From the NCBI GenBank assembly GCA_963770375.1, contig CAVYPM010000027.1:1-64000 (forward strand): a stretch of DNA of 64,000 bases, in the 5' to 3' direction. The translations under genes were made by a program, and so were the position numbers. Positions within the stretch are counted from its first letter, which is position 1, and each line of letters begins with the position of its first letter. Shown here piece after piece: positions 8,165 through 16,948 of this stretch. Origin of the DNA: DASVBE01 sp963770375 (lineage in GTDB: Bacteria > Actinomycetota > Actinomycetes > Streptosporangiales > Streptosporangiaceae). The notes under the pieces were generated by a model that saw only the letters and a program-made list of their open reading frames with translations, searched no databases and was not told the origin of the DNA.

Positions 8165-8420
8165 CAGGCCACAGCGTAGACCCGGCCCGGTGGCCGGGGA
8201 TGCTTGATGAGCTGATGGGCCGGATCGGCGGCCGGTTCGCCCGGGTGGAGCCGCGGCGGCGGGCGCGGGCGTTTGTGCTGGGCTGCTGGCGGACCTGCCG
8301 CGCAAGAACTGCTGGAGCATCGCCGAGCACGCCGGTGATGCCACTCCGGACGGGATGCATCACTTCCTGGCCGCAGCGCGCTGGGATGCTGATGGGGTCC
8401 GCGATGACCTGCGGAACTCC
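8158..8420 (+). pseudogene. N-terminal fragment of an IS701-like transposase
   Basis: GTG at 8158 opens MLDELMGRIGGRFARVEPRR, then after a shift near 8280 continues LADLPRKNCWSIAEHAGDAT and PDGMHHFLAAARWDADGVRD. This is the characteristic N-terminal region of actinobacterial IS701-family transposases (RFARVEPRRRA, PRKNCW, AEHAG). The match stops abruptly near 8420, so the DDE catalytic domain is missing. It is a dead remnant. Confidence 0.8.
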
Positions 8421-8609
8421 TCATCGCTCGGCCCCTCTGATCCAGAGTCGCATCTGCCGCGCCCAGAACGAAACCTCACCGGACTGTGTCGGCAACCCGG
8501 ATAGAGGCCGGGTTCCGCCGCCAGTCATGGCCCAGCCCTCCCCGACTGGTGACGCTTGCTGCCGACAGATGACGGCGAAACTCACGGACGAACGACGGAC
8601 AAATGATCA

Positions 8610-8641
8610 AGGCCTGACCACCGGGACTGGCGATCAGGCCT
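8610..8641 (-). terminator. Probable terminator of tRNA-Glu
   Basis: AGGCCTGA at 8610-8617 pairs with TCAGGCCT at 8634-8641 around a 16-base loop that can itself form a CCA/TGG closing pair. It lies 22 bases downstream of the minus-strand tRNA-Glu. The remainder of 8421-8662 shows no gene. Confidence 0.45.
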
Positions 8642-8662
8642 GTGACCTGCTGCTACTTCGAG

Positions 8663-8735
8663 TAGCCCCGACCGGATTTGAACCGGCGCTACCGCCTTGA
8701 GAGGGCGGCGTCCTGGGCCGCTAGACGACGGGGCC
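8663..8735 (-). tRNA. tRNA-Glu (anticodon CTC)
   Basis: On the minus strand a 73-base cloverleaf starts GGCCCCG and ends CGGGGCT plus discriminator A. The anticodon arm CCGCC-CTCTCAA-GGCGG has anticodon CTC, reading GAG, and the T-arm contains GGTTCAAATCC. CCA is not encoded. It sits with tRNA-Gln near gltX, the enzyme that charges it. Confidence 0.93.
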
Positions 8736-8880
8736 AGGAAACGGCCGCTGCACCATGCTGGCGGTGCGGCGGCGGACCAAGGCTAGCGTACCGGCTGGAC
8801 CGGCGCCAAACGGCGGCCGCCCGCCCGGCCTGACCAGCCACGCAGCAAGCTCCCCAGGTACCTGGGGAACGGGTTACGGC

Positions 8881-9216
8881 ATGAATGGCGCCAAACGTGG
8901 TACATCCCGCGGCATGGTGACATTCATTATCCTCCTGATCATCGTCGGACTCATCGCGGGCGCCATCGCGCGGCTGCTCGTGCCCGGCCGGGACCCGATG
9001 GGGATCCTTGGCACCATCCTGCTCGGCGTGGTCGGTTCGTTCGTGGGCGGCTTCCTGTGGTATCTGATCGAGTTCCACCGGATCCCGCACCGGTTCCACA
9101 CCTCGGGCATCATCGGCTCGATCATCGGCGCCGTCGTACTGCTGCTGATCCTCCGCCTGACCGGGGCCGAGCGCGGCCGCAGCCGGAGCCGGAGCCGGGT
9201 CCGGTCCCGCTACTGA
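8881..9216 (+). CDS. GlsB/YeaQ/YmgE family membrane protein
   Basis: A second small membrane protein of the transglycosylase-associated family. Helices are FIILLIIVGLIAGAIARLLV with the family motif GAIARLLVPGRDP, then GILGTILLGVVGSFVGGFLW, then GIIGSIIGAVVLLLILRL. The tail is a strongly basic Arg-Ser repeat (GRSRSRSRVRSRY). ATG at 8881 has a weak GGGGAA upstream and adds 11 residues; ATG at 8914 would give the canonical family start. It lies between tRNA-Glu and tRNA-Gln on the opposite strand to both. A role in envelope stress is assumed from the family only. Confidence 0.85.
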   Translation: MNGAKRGTSRGMVTFIILLIIVGLIAGAIARLLVPGRDPMGILGTILLGVVGSFVGGFLWYLIEFHRIPHRFHTSGIIGSIIGAVVLLLILRLTGAERGRSRSRSRVRSRY

Positions 9217-9308
9217 GCCGGTGCCCCGCTGCGCACTGACCCGGTCCGCCGATAGCCAGGCCCGCTGGGGGCCGCCGCCTCCAGCGGGCCTTCTCACGCG
9301 CGCCGGCC

Positions 9309-9365
9309 AGCCCGGCCCAGAACCAGGGCCAGACTGTGCTAGCCCGGCCCAGAACCAGGGCCAGA
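9309..9365. repeat. Direct repeat, 25 bp, two copies
   Basis: A perfect 25-bp sequence starting AGCCCGGCCCAG occurs at 9309-9333 and 9341-9365, 32 bp apart. It sits just before the terminator of tRNA-Gln. It is too short and too few copies for CRISPR. It may reflect slippage or a duplicated insertion footprint. Confidence 0.8.
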
Positions 9366-9395
9366 AAAAAATCCCGGCATGTCTCACATGCCGGG
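9364..9395 (-). terminator. Rho-independent terminator of tRNA-Gln
   Basis: CCCGGCATGT (9373-9382) pairs perfectly with ACATGCCGGG (9386-9395) around a 3-base loop. On the minus strand it is followed by A then seven T residues, a textbook intrinsic terminator 13 bases past the tRNA-Gln 3' end. Confidence 0.9.
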
Positions 9396-9408
9396 ACCTG
9401 TCATCCTG

Positions 9409-9480
9409 CTGGGGTACCAGGACTCGAACCTAGACTAACGGGGCCAGAACCCGTCGGGCTGCCAATTACCCCATACCCCA
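9409..9480 (-). tRNA. tRNA-Gln (anticodon CTG)
   Basis: On the minus strand a 72-base cloverleaf begins TGGGGTATGGGGTAATTGGC and ends TACCCCA plus discriminator G. The anticodon arm ACGGG-TTCTGGC-CCCGT has anticodon CTG, reading CAG. It is probably charged through misacylation by gltX and transamidation by the gatCAB products encoded in this window. Confidence 0.93.
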
Positions 9481-9585
9481 TCGCCGCGGGCTAGCCGAGC
9501 CCCGCTTGCGCCTGTGCAGCATAGCCGAAGCCAGCCGCGGCAGCCAACGAGAAGCCGGCTGCCCAGCCGGGAGGATAATCACGCC

Positions 9586-11466
9586 ATGACCGCGAGCCAC
9601 CCGGAGCCATGGACCCTGGACCGCCTTGTGCCACGGCTCTACTCGGCCGCCTGGCCCAGCCGGCCACTGACCGCGCAGGTCAGCCTGCACGCCGAGGCGG
9701 TCACCGGCACCTGGGACTTCGGCCATATCAGCGCGTTCGGCCTGATCAGCCAGCAGCCGCGGTTCATCCCGTCCGAGGAGGACGAGGAGGACGAGGGGGA
9801 CGAGGGGGTCCTGTCCCGGACCCCGCCCGACGACCGGTCGTACACGCTGACGCTGGCCCCCGGCGGCCGCTACCGGCTGGAGCTGACCGCCGGCGAGGAC
9901 CCCGCCCTCAGCCCCGATGACCCGGACGAGCCCGGCGACGCGGAGGACACGGACGACGACGGCACGGACCCGTGGGCCAGCGCCGTAGCCGACCCCGCCG
10001 ACCCCACCAGCCCCGGCGACGGCACCTCCCGCGGCAACGCCCCCTGGCGCGGCTACTGCGGCGACGGCACCGATCACTGGGCCGTCTACGGCGACCGGGC
10101 CGAGCGCACCGCAGAACCCGCGCTCCCGGCCGGGATCCGGGCCCTGCTCTGGCCGTCCTGGCTGGTCAGCGGCTGGGATCTGGAGCTGTCGGGCACCGCG
10201 GAGGCCGCCGGCCGGACCGCGGTGCGGATCATCGCCACCCCCCGCCCGCTGACCCGCGGCCAGCACGCGGGCCGGGACCGCCTGCTGGACCGCATCGTCG
10301 TCCTGGCCGACCCGGACCTCGGGCTGCTGCTGTGCCAGGAGATCATCCGCGCCGGCCGCAGCGACGAGACCACGCTGATCAGCAGCCTGGTCCCGGGCCC
10401 CGCCGACGTCGGTCCCGCGCCGTTCCGGCCCTCCCCTGGGTTGCCGGTCTCTGACAGGAAGGGTTACGCAGAGTCCGCCGCGGGCCTATGGCCGCAGCTG
10501 GACGGTCCCGGCTGGCGGCTGGCCAAGAGCGCCGCCGGGGCGCTGGGCGAGGGCCTGGGCTTCGCCGTCCGGCACACCCCGAGGACGCCGCCCGAGCCAG
10601 GCACGCCGCCGATGCCGGACGCGGGCCCGCCGGACACCACACCGGCGCCGCTGCCCGCGGAGCTGGTGAACCTGCTGCACCGGACCGGGCTGCCCGCGCC
10701 GCGGTTCAGCGCGACGGCCGGCACCTGGTACGACGGCGAGGGGATGACCGCGGCGGGCCAGTCGCTGCGGGCCGAGGCCGGGCCGATGGCCGGGCTGCTC
10801 GGGCCGGGCGAGGTCTGGTCGGCGCTGGCCGACCGGCCGCTGGCCGACCGTTACCAGGCCCAGCGGGTCGCGCTCAGCCTGCCCGGCCGTTACCGGGTCG
10901 ACCAGCTCTCCGGCCTGGACAGCAAGAACCTGCGGACCAGGGCCAGCGACGGCGAACGCGTCTGGGCGATCTACCCCAACCGGGTGGTGGTCCTGCCCGC
11001 CAGGGTCCGGCCGCTGGATGACCGGTGGCTGCGGCTGGCCGACCCGTCCTGGCTGCTCGCGCCCGGCTGGCAGCTGTCCGCGCCCCGGCCGCAGCGGGTC
11101 GGCGGCCGGGACGGCTGGCTGCTGTGGGCGCGCTACACCGGGACGGCGGACTTGCCCGGCTGGCTGCTCATGGGCCAGGGGCTGCTGCCGCAGATCTGCG
11201 TGGTCGCCGACGCGGAGCTGGGCGTGCTGCTGCGGATGACCTGCTACGCGGACGGCACGCCGGTGATGTGCACCGAGCTCTTCAACCTCACCGTGCCGCC
11301 GCCCGGCGCGGACCAGGAGCTGTTCACCCTGTCGCGGCCGGACGGCGTGCCGGTGTTCCACGGCGAGACGATGCTGGACGAGCTGAACATCCCGGCCCCG
11401 CTGCGGGCCGCGTTCGGCGCGGTCAGCCGAGCGTGGCGAGCGCGGCCGCCAGGCGGGCCAGGGTGA
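9586..11466 (+). CDS. Hypothetical protein with internal duplication
   Basis: A 626-residue cytoplasmic-looking protein with no signal peptide. ATG at 9586 follows GGGAGGA. Two halves are diverged copies of one another. DDRSYTLTLAPGGRYRLELT matches RVALSLPGRYRVDQLSGLDS; LLWPSWLVSGWDLELSG matches ADPSWLLAPGWQLSA; and VLADPDLGLLLCQEIIRAG matches VVADAELGVLLRMTCYADG. An acidic linker (EEDEEDEGDEG and DPDEPGDAEDTDDDG) lies in the first half. The beta-rich pattern is somewhat like LolA/RseB half-barrels, but that is a guess. It converges on gltX and the two reading frames overlap by 44 bp. Confidence 0.75.
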   Translation: MTASHPEPWTLDRLVPRLYSAAWPSRPLTAQVSLHAEAVTGTWDFGHISAFGLISQQPRFIPSEEDEEDEGDEGVLSRTPPDDRSYTLTLAPGGRYRLELTAGEDPALSPDDPDEPGDAEDTDDDGTDPWASAVADPADPTSPGDGTSRGNAPWRGYCGDGTDHWAVYGDRAERTAEPALPAGIRALLWPSWLVSGWDLELSGTAEAAGRTAVRIIATPRPLTRGQHAGRDRLLDRIVVLADPDLGLLLCQEIIRAGRSDETTLISSLVPGPADVGPAPFRPSPGLPVSDRKGYAESAAGLWPQLDGPGWRLAKSAAGALGEGLGFAVRHTPRTPPEPGTPPMPDAGPPDTTPAPLPAELVNLLHRTGLPAPRFSATAGTWYDGEGMTAAGQSLRAEAGPMAGLLGPGEVWSALADRPLADRYQAQRVALSLPGRYRVDQLSGLDSKNLRTRASDGERVWAIYPNRVVVLPARVRPLDDRWLRLADPSWLLAPGWQLSAPRPQRVGGRDGWLLWARYTGTADLPGWLLMGQGLLPQICVVADAELGVLLRMTCYADGTPVMCTELFNLTVPPPGADQELFTLSRPDGVPVFHGETMLDELNIPAPLRAAFGAVSRAWRARPPGGPG

Positions 11467-12934
11467 GGTCCCGGCCGAGCAGGTGGATCGACTCGTAGAG
11501 CGGCGGTGACACGCGGCGGCCGGTGACCGCGACCCGCACCGGGGCGAAGGCCACCTTCGGCTTCAGGCCGAGGCCGTCCACCAGCGCCTCCTTCAGGGCG
11601 TCCTCGATCACCGTGGCGTCCCACGGCTCGGCCTGCGCCAGCGCCGCCTCGGCGGCCTTGAGCGCCGGCTCCGCGTCCGGGGTCAGCACCTTGGCCGCGT
11701 CGTCCGGGTTCACCCGGAACTCGTCCTGCGGCACGAACAGGAACGCGAGCATGTCCGCCGCCTCGGTGAGCTGGGAGACCCGCTCCTGCACCAGCGGGCA
11801 GGCCGCCTGCGTCATCGCGGCCTGGGCCGCGGTGGGCGGGTCCGCGGCCAGCCCGGACCGCTGCAGGAACGGCAGCACCCGGCCGGCGAAGTCGTCCGGG
11901 GACAGCGCCCGGATCTTGTCGCCGTTGATGGCCTTCAGCTTGCGCACGTCGAACTGGGCCGCGTTCTTGTTGACCCGGGCCAGGTCGAACTCGGCGGCCA
12001 TCTCGGCCAGCGTGAACTCCTCCCGGTTCTCCCCCGGCGACCAGCCGAGCAGGGCCAGGTAGTTGCAGACCGCCTCGGGCAGGTAGCCCTCCTGCCGGTA
12101 CCAGTTGACCGAGACGACCCCGTTCCGCTTGGACAGTCGCTGCCCGTCGGTGCCGAGCACGTAGGGCAGGTGGGCGAACACCGGGAAGTCGGCCTCGGCC
12201 ACCCCCATGGCCCGGTACACGGCCAGCTGGCGGGGGGTGGAGGAGAGCAGGTCCTCGCCGCGGACCACGTGCGTGATCTGCATCTCGATGTCGTCCACGG
12301 CGACCGCCAGCGTGTACAGCGGGCTGCCGTCGGCGCGGGCCAGCACGAAGTCGGGCACGTGCGCGTGGTCGAAGGTGACCTCGCCGCGGACCAGGTCGGT
12401 GAACGTGGTGACGCCGTCCGGCATGCGCAGCCGGATCACCGGCCGGCGTCCCTGCGCCCGGTAGGCCCCGGCCTGCTCGGCGGTCACCGTCCGGCAGTGC
12501 CCGTCGTAGCCGCTGGGCCCGCCGGCCGAGCGCGCCGCCTCCCGGCGGGCGGCCAGTTCCTCGGTGGTGCAGTAGCAGTAGTAGGCGTGCCCGGAGGCCA
12601 GGAACCGCTCCGCCCACTCGGCGTACCTGGCCAGCCGCTCGCTCTGCAGGTACGGCCCGTACGGCCCGCCGACCTCGGGGCCCTCGTCCCAGGGCAGGCC
12701 GAGCCAGCGCAGCGTGTCCAGCGCCGAGGCGATGTACTCCGGGGTGACCCGGGACTGGTCGGTGTCCTCGATCCGCAGCACGAACGTGCCGCCGGTGCGC
12801 CGGGCGAACGCCCAGTCGTACAGCGCGGTGCGGATGTTGCCGACGTGCAGGTCGCCGCTGGGCGACGGGGCGAACCGGACCCGGACCGGCCGACCCGCCG
12901 GGCCGGACCCGGCGCCGGAGGCTGGCTCAGTCAC
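11423..12934 (-). CDS. gltX: Glutamyl-tRNA synthetase
   Basis: Class I aminoacyl-tRNA synthetase that charges tRNA-Glu, and probably tRNA-Gln non-discriminatingly, since gatCAB is also present. It has 503 residues, normal for the family. The HIGH-type motif is FAPSPSGDLHVGN (H30). FVLRIEDTDQSR recognises substrate, and LSKRNGV (267-273) is the KMSKS-type loop. A YCYCTTEELAARR segment with downstream GHC may bind zinc. The GTG start overlaps the stop of the upstream FAH-type gene by 8 bases, so they are probably co-transcribed. Both tRNA-Glu and tRNA-Gln lie just downstream. Confidence 0.97.
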   Translation of the reverse strand: MTEPASGAGSGPAGRPVRVRFAPSPSGDLHVGNIRTALYDWAFARRTGGTFVLRIEDTDQSRVTPEYIASALDTLRWLGLPWDEGPEVGGPYGPYLQSERLARYAEWAERFLASGHAYYCYCTTEELAARREAARSAGGPSGYDGHCRTVTAEQAGAYRAQGRRPVIRLRMPDGVTTFTDLVRGEVTFDHAHVPDFVLARADGSPLYTLAVAVDDIEMQITHVVRGEDLLSSTPRQLAVYRAMGVAEADFPVFAHLPYVLGTDGQRLSKRNGVVSVNWYRQEGYLPEAVCNYLALLGWSPGENREEFTLAEMAAEFDLARVNKNAAQFDVRKLKAINGDKIRALSPDDFAGRVLPFLQRSGLAADPPTAAQAAMTQAACPLVQERVSQLTEAADMLAFLFVPQDEFRVNPDDAAKVLTPDAEPALKAAEAALAQAEPWDATVIEDALKEALVDGLGLKPKVAFAPVRVAVTGRRVSPPLYESIHLLGRDLTLARLAAALATLG

Positions 12935-13754
12935 GGTCCACCACCGGGTTGGTCAGCGCGCCGATGCCCTGGATGGCCACGGACACCCGGTCGCCGTGCA
13001 CCAGCGGGCCGATCCCGGCCGGGGTGCCGGTGAGCAGGATGTCGCCGGGCAGCAGGGTCATCACGGAGGTGACGTAGCAGACCACGGCGGTCACGTCGTG
13101 CAGCAGCTGGGAGGTGCGCGCGTGCTGCTTGACCTCGCCGTTGACGGTGGTGGTCAGCTCCAGGTCGGACGGGTCCAGGCCGGTCTCGATCCACGGGCCG
13201 AGCGGGCAGAACGTGTCGAAGCCCTTGGCCCGGGTCCACTGCCCGTCCTTGGCCTGCAGATCCCGCGCGGTGACGTCGTTGGCGCAGGTGTAGCCGAAGA
13301 TGACCTCGCTGACCCGCTCCGGCGGCACGTCCCGGCACAGGCGGCCGATGACCACGGCCAGCTCGCCCTCGAAGTCGACCCGCTCGGACAGCTTGACCGG
13401 GCGGGCCACCGGGTCGCCGGGGCCGATCACCGACGTGGACGGCTTGAGGAAGATCACCGGCTCGTCCGGCGGCTCGCCGCCCATCTCCCTGGCGTGGTCG
13501 GCGTAGTTCTTGCCGATGGCCACGACCTTGGTGGGCAGCACCGGGGCGAGCAGCCGGACGTCGGCGACCGGGTAGCTCTGCCCGGTGTAGCGGACGCTGT
13601 CGGTGCCGACCCCGAACGGGTGGCCCTGCAGCTCGGCGATGGTCAGCCCGTCGGTGTCCGGGCCGATCGCGGCGGACGCGACTCCGTCCGGCACGGATTC
13701 CTGGACCACCCCGTAGGCGACGGTGTCGTCCCGGCTGAATCTGGCGATGCGCAC
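12927..13754 (-). CDS. Fumarylacetoacetate hydrolase family protein
   Basis: A 275-residue member of the FAH superfamily, metal-dependent hydrolases, hydratases or decarboxylases of beta-diketo and oxo acids. The N-terminal domain (to about 60) precedes the catalytic fold with the motifs VVAIGKNYADHAREMG, FLKPSTSVIGPGD, metal ligands in VDFEGELAVVIG, GYTCANDVTARDLQ and PGDILLTGTPAGIG. GTG at 13754 follows GGAG at 7 bases. It forms an overlapping pair with gltX, an arrangement seen in Streptomyces and relatives as I recall. The substrate cannot be deduced; acylpyruvate or 5-carboxymethyl-type acids are possible. Confidence 0.92.
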   Translation of the reverse strand: MRIARFSRDDTVAYGVVQESVPDGVASAAIGPDTDGLTIAELQGHPFGVGTDSVRYTGQSYPVADVRLLAPVLPTKVVAIGKNYADHAREMGGEPPDEPVIFLKPSTSVIGPGDPVARPVKLSERVDFEGELAVVIGRLCRDVPPERVSEVIFGYTCANDVTARDLQAKDGQWTRAKGFDTFCPLGPWIETGLDPSDLELTTTVNGEVKQHARTSQLLHDVTAVVCYVTSVMTLLPGDILLTGTPAGIGPLVHGDRVSVAIQGIGALTNPVVDRD

Positions 13755-13810
13755 GTTGTCACTCCACTGCTCGGCGGGCTTGCCCTAGCCTACTGAGCCC
13801 GCGCAGTGGG

Positions 13811-14057
13811 CTACTGCTGGTAGCCCTCGACCTCGGGCACCGGGCGGACCACGGCGCCGTCCGGGTCCTGGCCGTACTGGCGCCGGGCCTGCCGCTGCCG
13901 GAGCAGGTCCCAGCACTGGTCCAGGGCCTCCTCGGTGGCCTTCAGCTCGGCCCGCTCCTGGCTGCTGGACAGTTCCCCGCTGGCCACCTTGGCCCGCAGC
14001 TCGTGCTCGGCCTGCGATCAGCGCGGTGATGCGGTGGTGGATCTGGATGTCGTCCAT
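13811..14057 (-). CDS. DUF2630 family protein (frameshifted)
   Basis: A small, charged, probably coiled-coil protein of the actinobacterial DUF2630 family, function unknown. MDDIQIHHRITALI is followed, after a one-base shift near 14015, by AEHELRAKVASGELSSSQER, then ALDQCWDLLRQRQARRQYGQ and the typical ending VEGYQQ. The span is 247 bases (not a multiple of three), consistent with a single indel. It lies between the FAH-type gene and a divergent flavoprotein gene. Confidence 0.8.
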
Positions 14058-14093
14058 GTGACTTACCGTAGGGCGCCGGGTGACACTACGGGC

Positions 14094-15711
14094 ATGCGGC
14101 CCTCTCGCTTCGACGTTGTCATCGCCGGCGGCGGCCATAACGGCCTGACCGCCGCCACCTACCTCGCCCAGGCCGGCCGGTCCGTGCTCGTCCTCGAACG
14201 TCAGCGCCACGTCGGCGGGGCCGCGGTGTCGGCCCGGGTCTTCGACGGGGTGGACGCCCGGCTGTCCCGCTTCTCCTACCTGGTCAGCCTGCTGCCCGCG
14301 AGCATCATCGCCGACCTGAACCTGCGGGTCAGGCTGCGGCGCCGCCGGATCGCCTCCTACACCCCGGCCGGCGACCGCGGGCTGCTGGTCGACCACGGCG
14401 ACCAGGCCGCCACCGCGGCCTCGTTCGCCGCGCTGACCGGCAGCGACGCGGACTGGAAGGCCTGGCAGAAGTTCTACGCCGCGACCGCGGCGCTGGCCCG
14501 GCGGGTGTTCCCGACGCTGACCGAGCCGCTGCGCACCCGGGCGGAGTTCCGCGCGCTGGCCGGCGACGACGCAGTCTGGGACGCGCTGATCGAGCAGCCG
14601 CTGTCCGCGGTGATCGAGCGCGAGTTCGGCCACGACACGGTCCGCGGCGTGGTCCTGACCGACGCGCTGATCGGCACGTTCGCCCGGGCCGGCGAGGATT
14701 CGCTGCGGCAGAACCGGTGCTTTCTCTACCACGTGATCGGCAACGGCACCGGGGACTGGGACGTGCCGGTGGGCGGCATGGGCCAGGTGACAGAGGAGCT
14801 GGCCCGGGCCGCCCGCGAGGCGGGCGCGGAGATCCGCACCGGGGCCGAGGTGACCGGCATCGACCCGGACGGCGAGGTCACCGTACGGGAGGCTGACGGC
14901 GAGTACACCGTGGGCGCCGGTCACATCCTGGCCAACCTGGCTCCGGCCGCGCTGGCCCGGCTGACCGGCGACCGCACCGGGCCAGCCAGGCGACGTCGAA
15001 CGGCTCCGCTCCGGAGGGCGCCCAGCTGAAGGTCAACCTGGTGCTGCGGCGGCTGCCCCGGCTGCGCGACCCGGACGTGACCCCGCAGGCCGCGTTCGCC
15101 GGCACGTTCCACGTGCACGAGGGGTACGCCGGCCTGGAGGAGGCGTACCGGCAGGCCGCGGCGGGCCAGATCCCGGCGGCCGCGCCGTGCGAGGCGTACT
15201 GCCATTCGCTGACCGACCCGTCGATCCTCGGCCCGGAGCTGGCCGCGTCCGGCGCGCACACGCTGACCGTGTTCGGCCTGCACATGCCGGCCCGGCTGTT
15301 CCGGGCCGACCCGGACGGGGCGCGGGCCGCCGCGCTCGCCGCGACGCTGGCGGCGCTGGACGACGTGCTCGCCGAGCCGGTCGCGGACTGCCTGCTCACC
15401 GACGCGGCCGGGCAGCCGTGCGTGGACGTGAAGTCCCCGGCCGACCTGGAACGCGAGATCTACCTGCCCGGCGGCCACATCTGGCACCAGGACCTGGAGT
15501 GGCCGTTCGCCGAGGACGACGCGGACGCGGGCCGCTGGGGGGTGGAGACCGGGCATCCCCGGCTGCTGCTCTGCGGCGCGGGCACCCGGCGGGGCGGCGG
15601 GGTCAGCGGGATCGGCGGCCACAACGCGGCCATGGCCCTGCTTCAGCGGTCGCCGGTGATCCGCCGCGAGGCGCCTGGACGGCTCGCCAGCAAGCACGTT
15701 ACCTTGACCGC

Positions 15712-15715
<4 letters not shown>
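14094..15715 (+). CDS. Carotenoid desaturase-like FAD oxidoreductase (frameshifted)
   Basis: A phytoene-dehydrogenase/CrtI-like flavoprotein. The N-terminal dinucleotide-binding motif FDVVIAGGGHNGLTAATYLA is followed by VLVLERQRHVGGAAV. A middle substrate domain carries DTVRGVVLTDALIGTFA and PVGGMGQVTEELA. After a shift near 14985 the frame continues QLKVNLVLRRLPRLRDPDVT to GAGTRRGGGVSGIGGHNAAM, the FAD-binding C-terminal motif. Length (about 540 residues) fits the family. No other carotenoid genes are present, so the substrate may not be a carotenoid. ATG at 14094 is chosen because it immediately precedes the dinucleotide motif. It overlaps thrC by four bases (ATGA). Confidence 0.82.
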
Positions 15716-16945
<1,230 letters not shown>

Positions 16946-16948
16946 CGG

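Noticed and set aside
9309..9365. CRISPR-like direct repeat pair
   Set aside because: Only two copies with a 7-base gap and no spacers of uniform length; no cas genes in the window.
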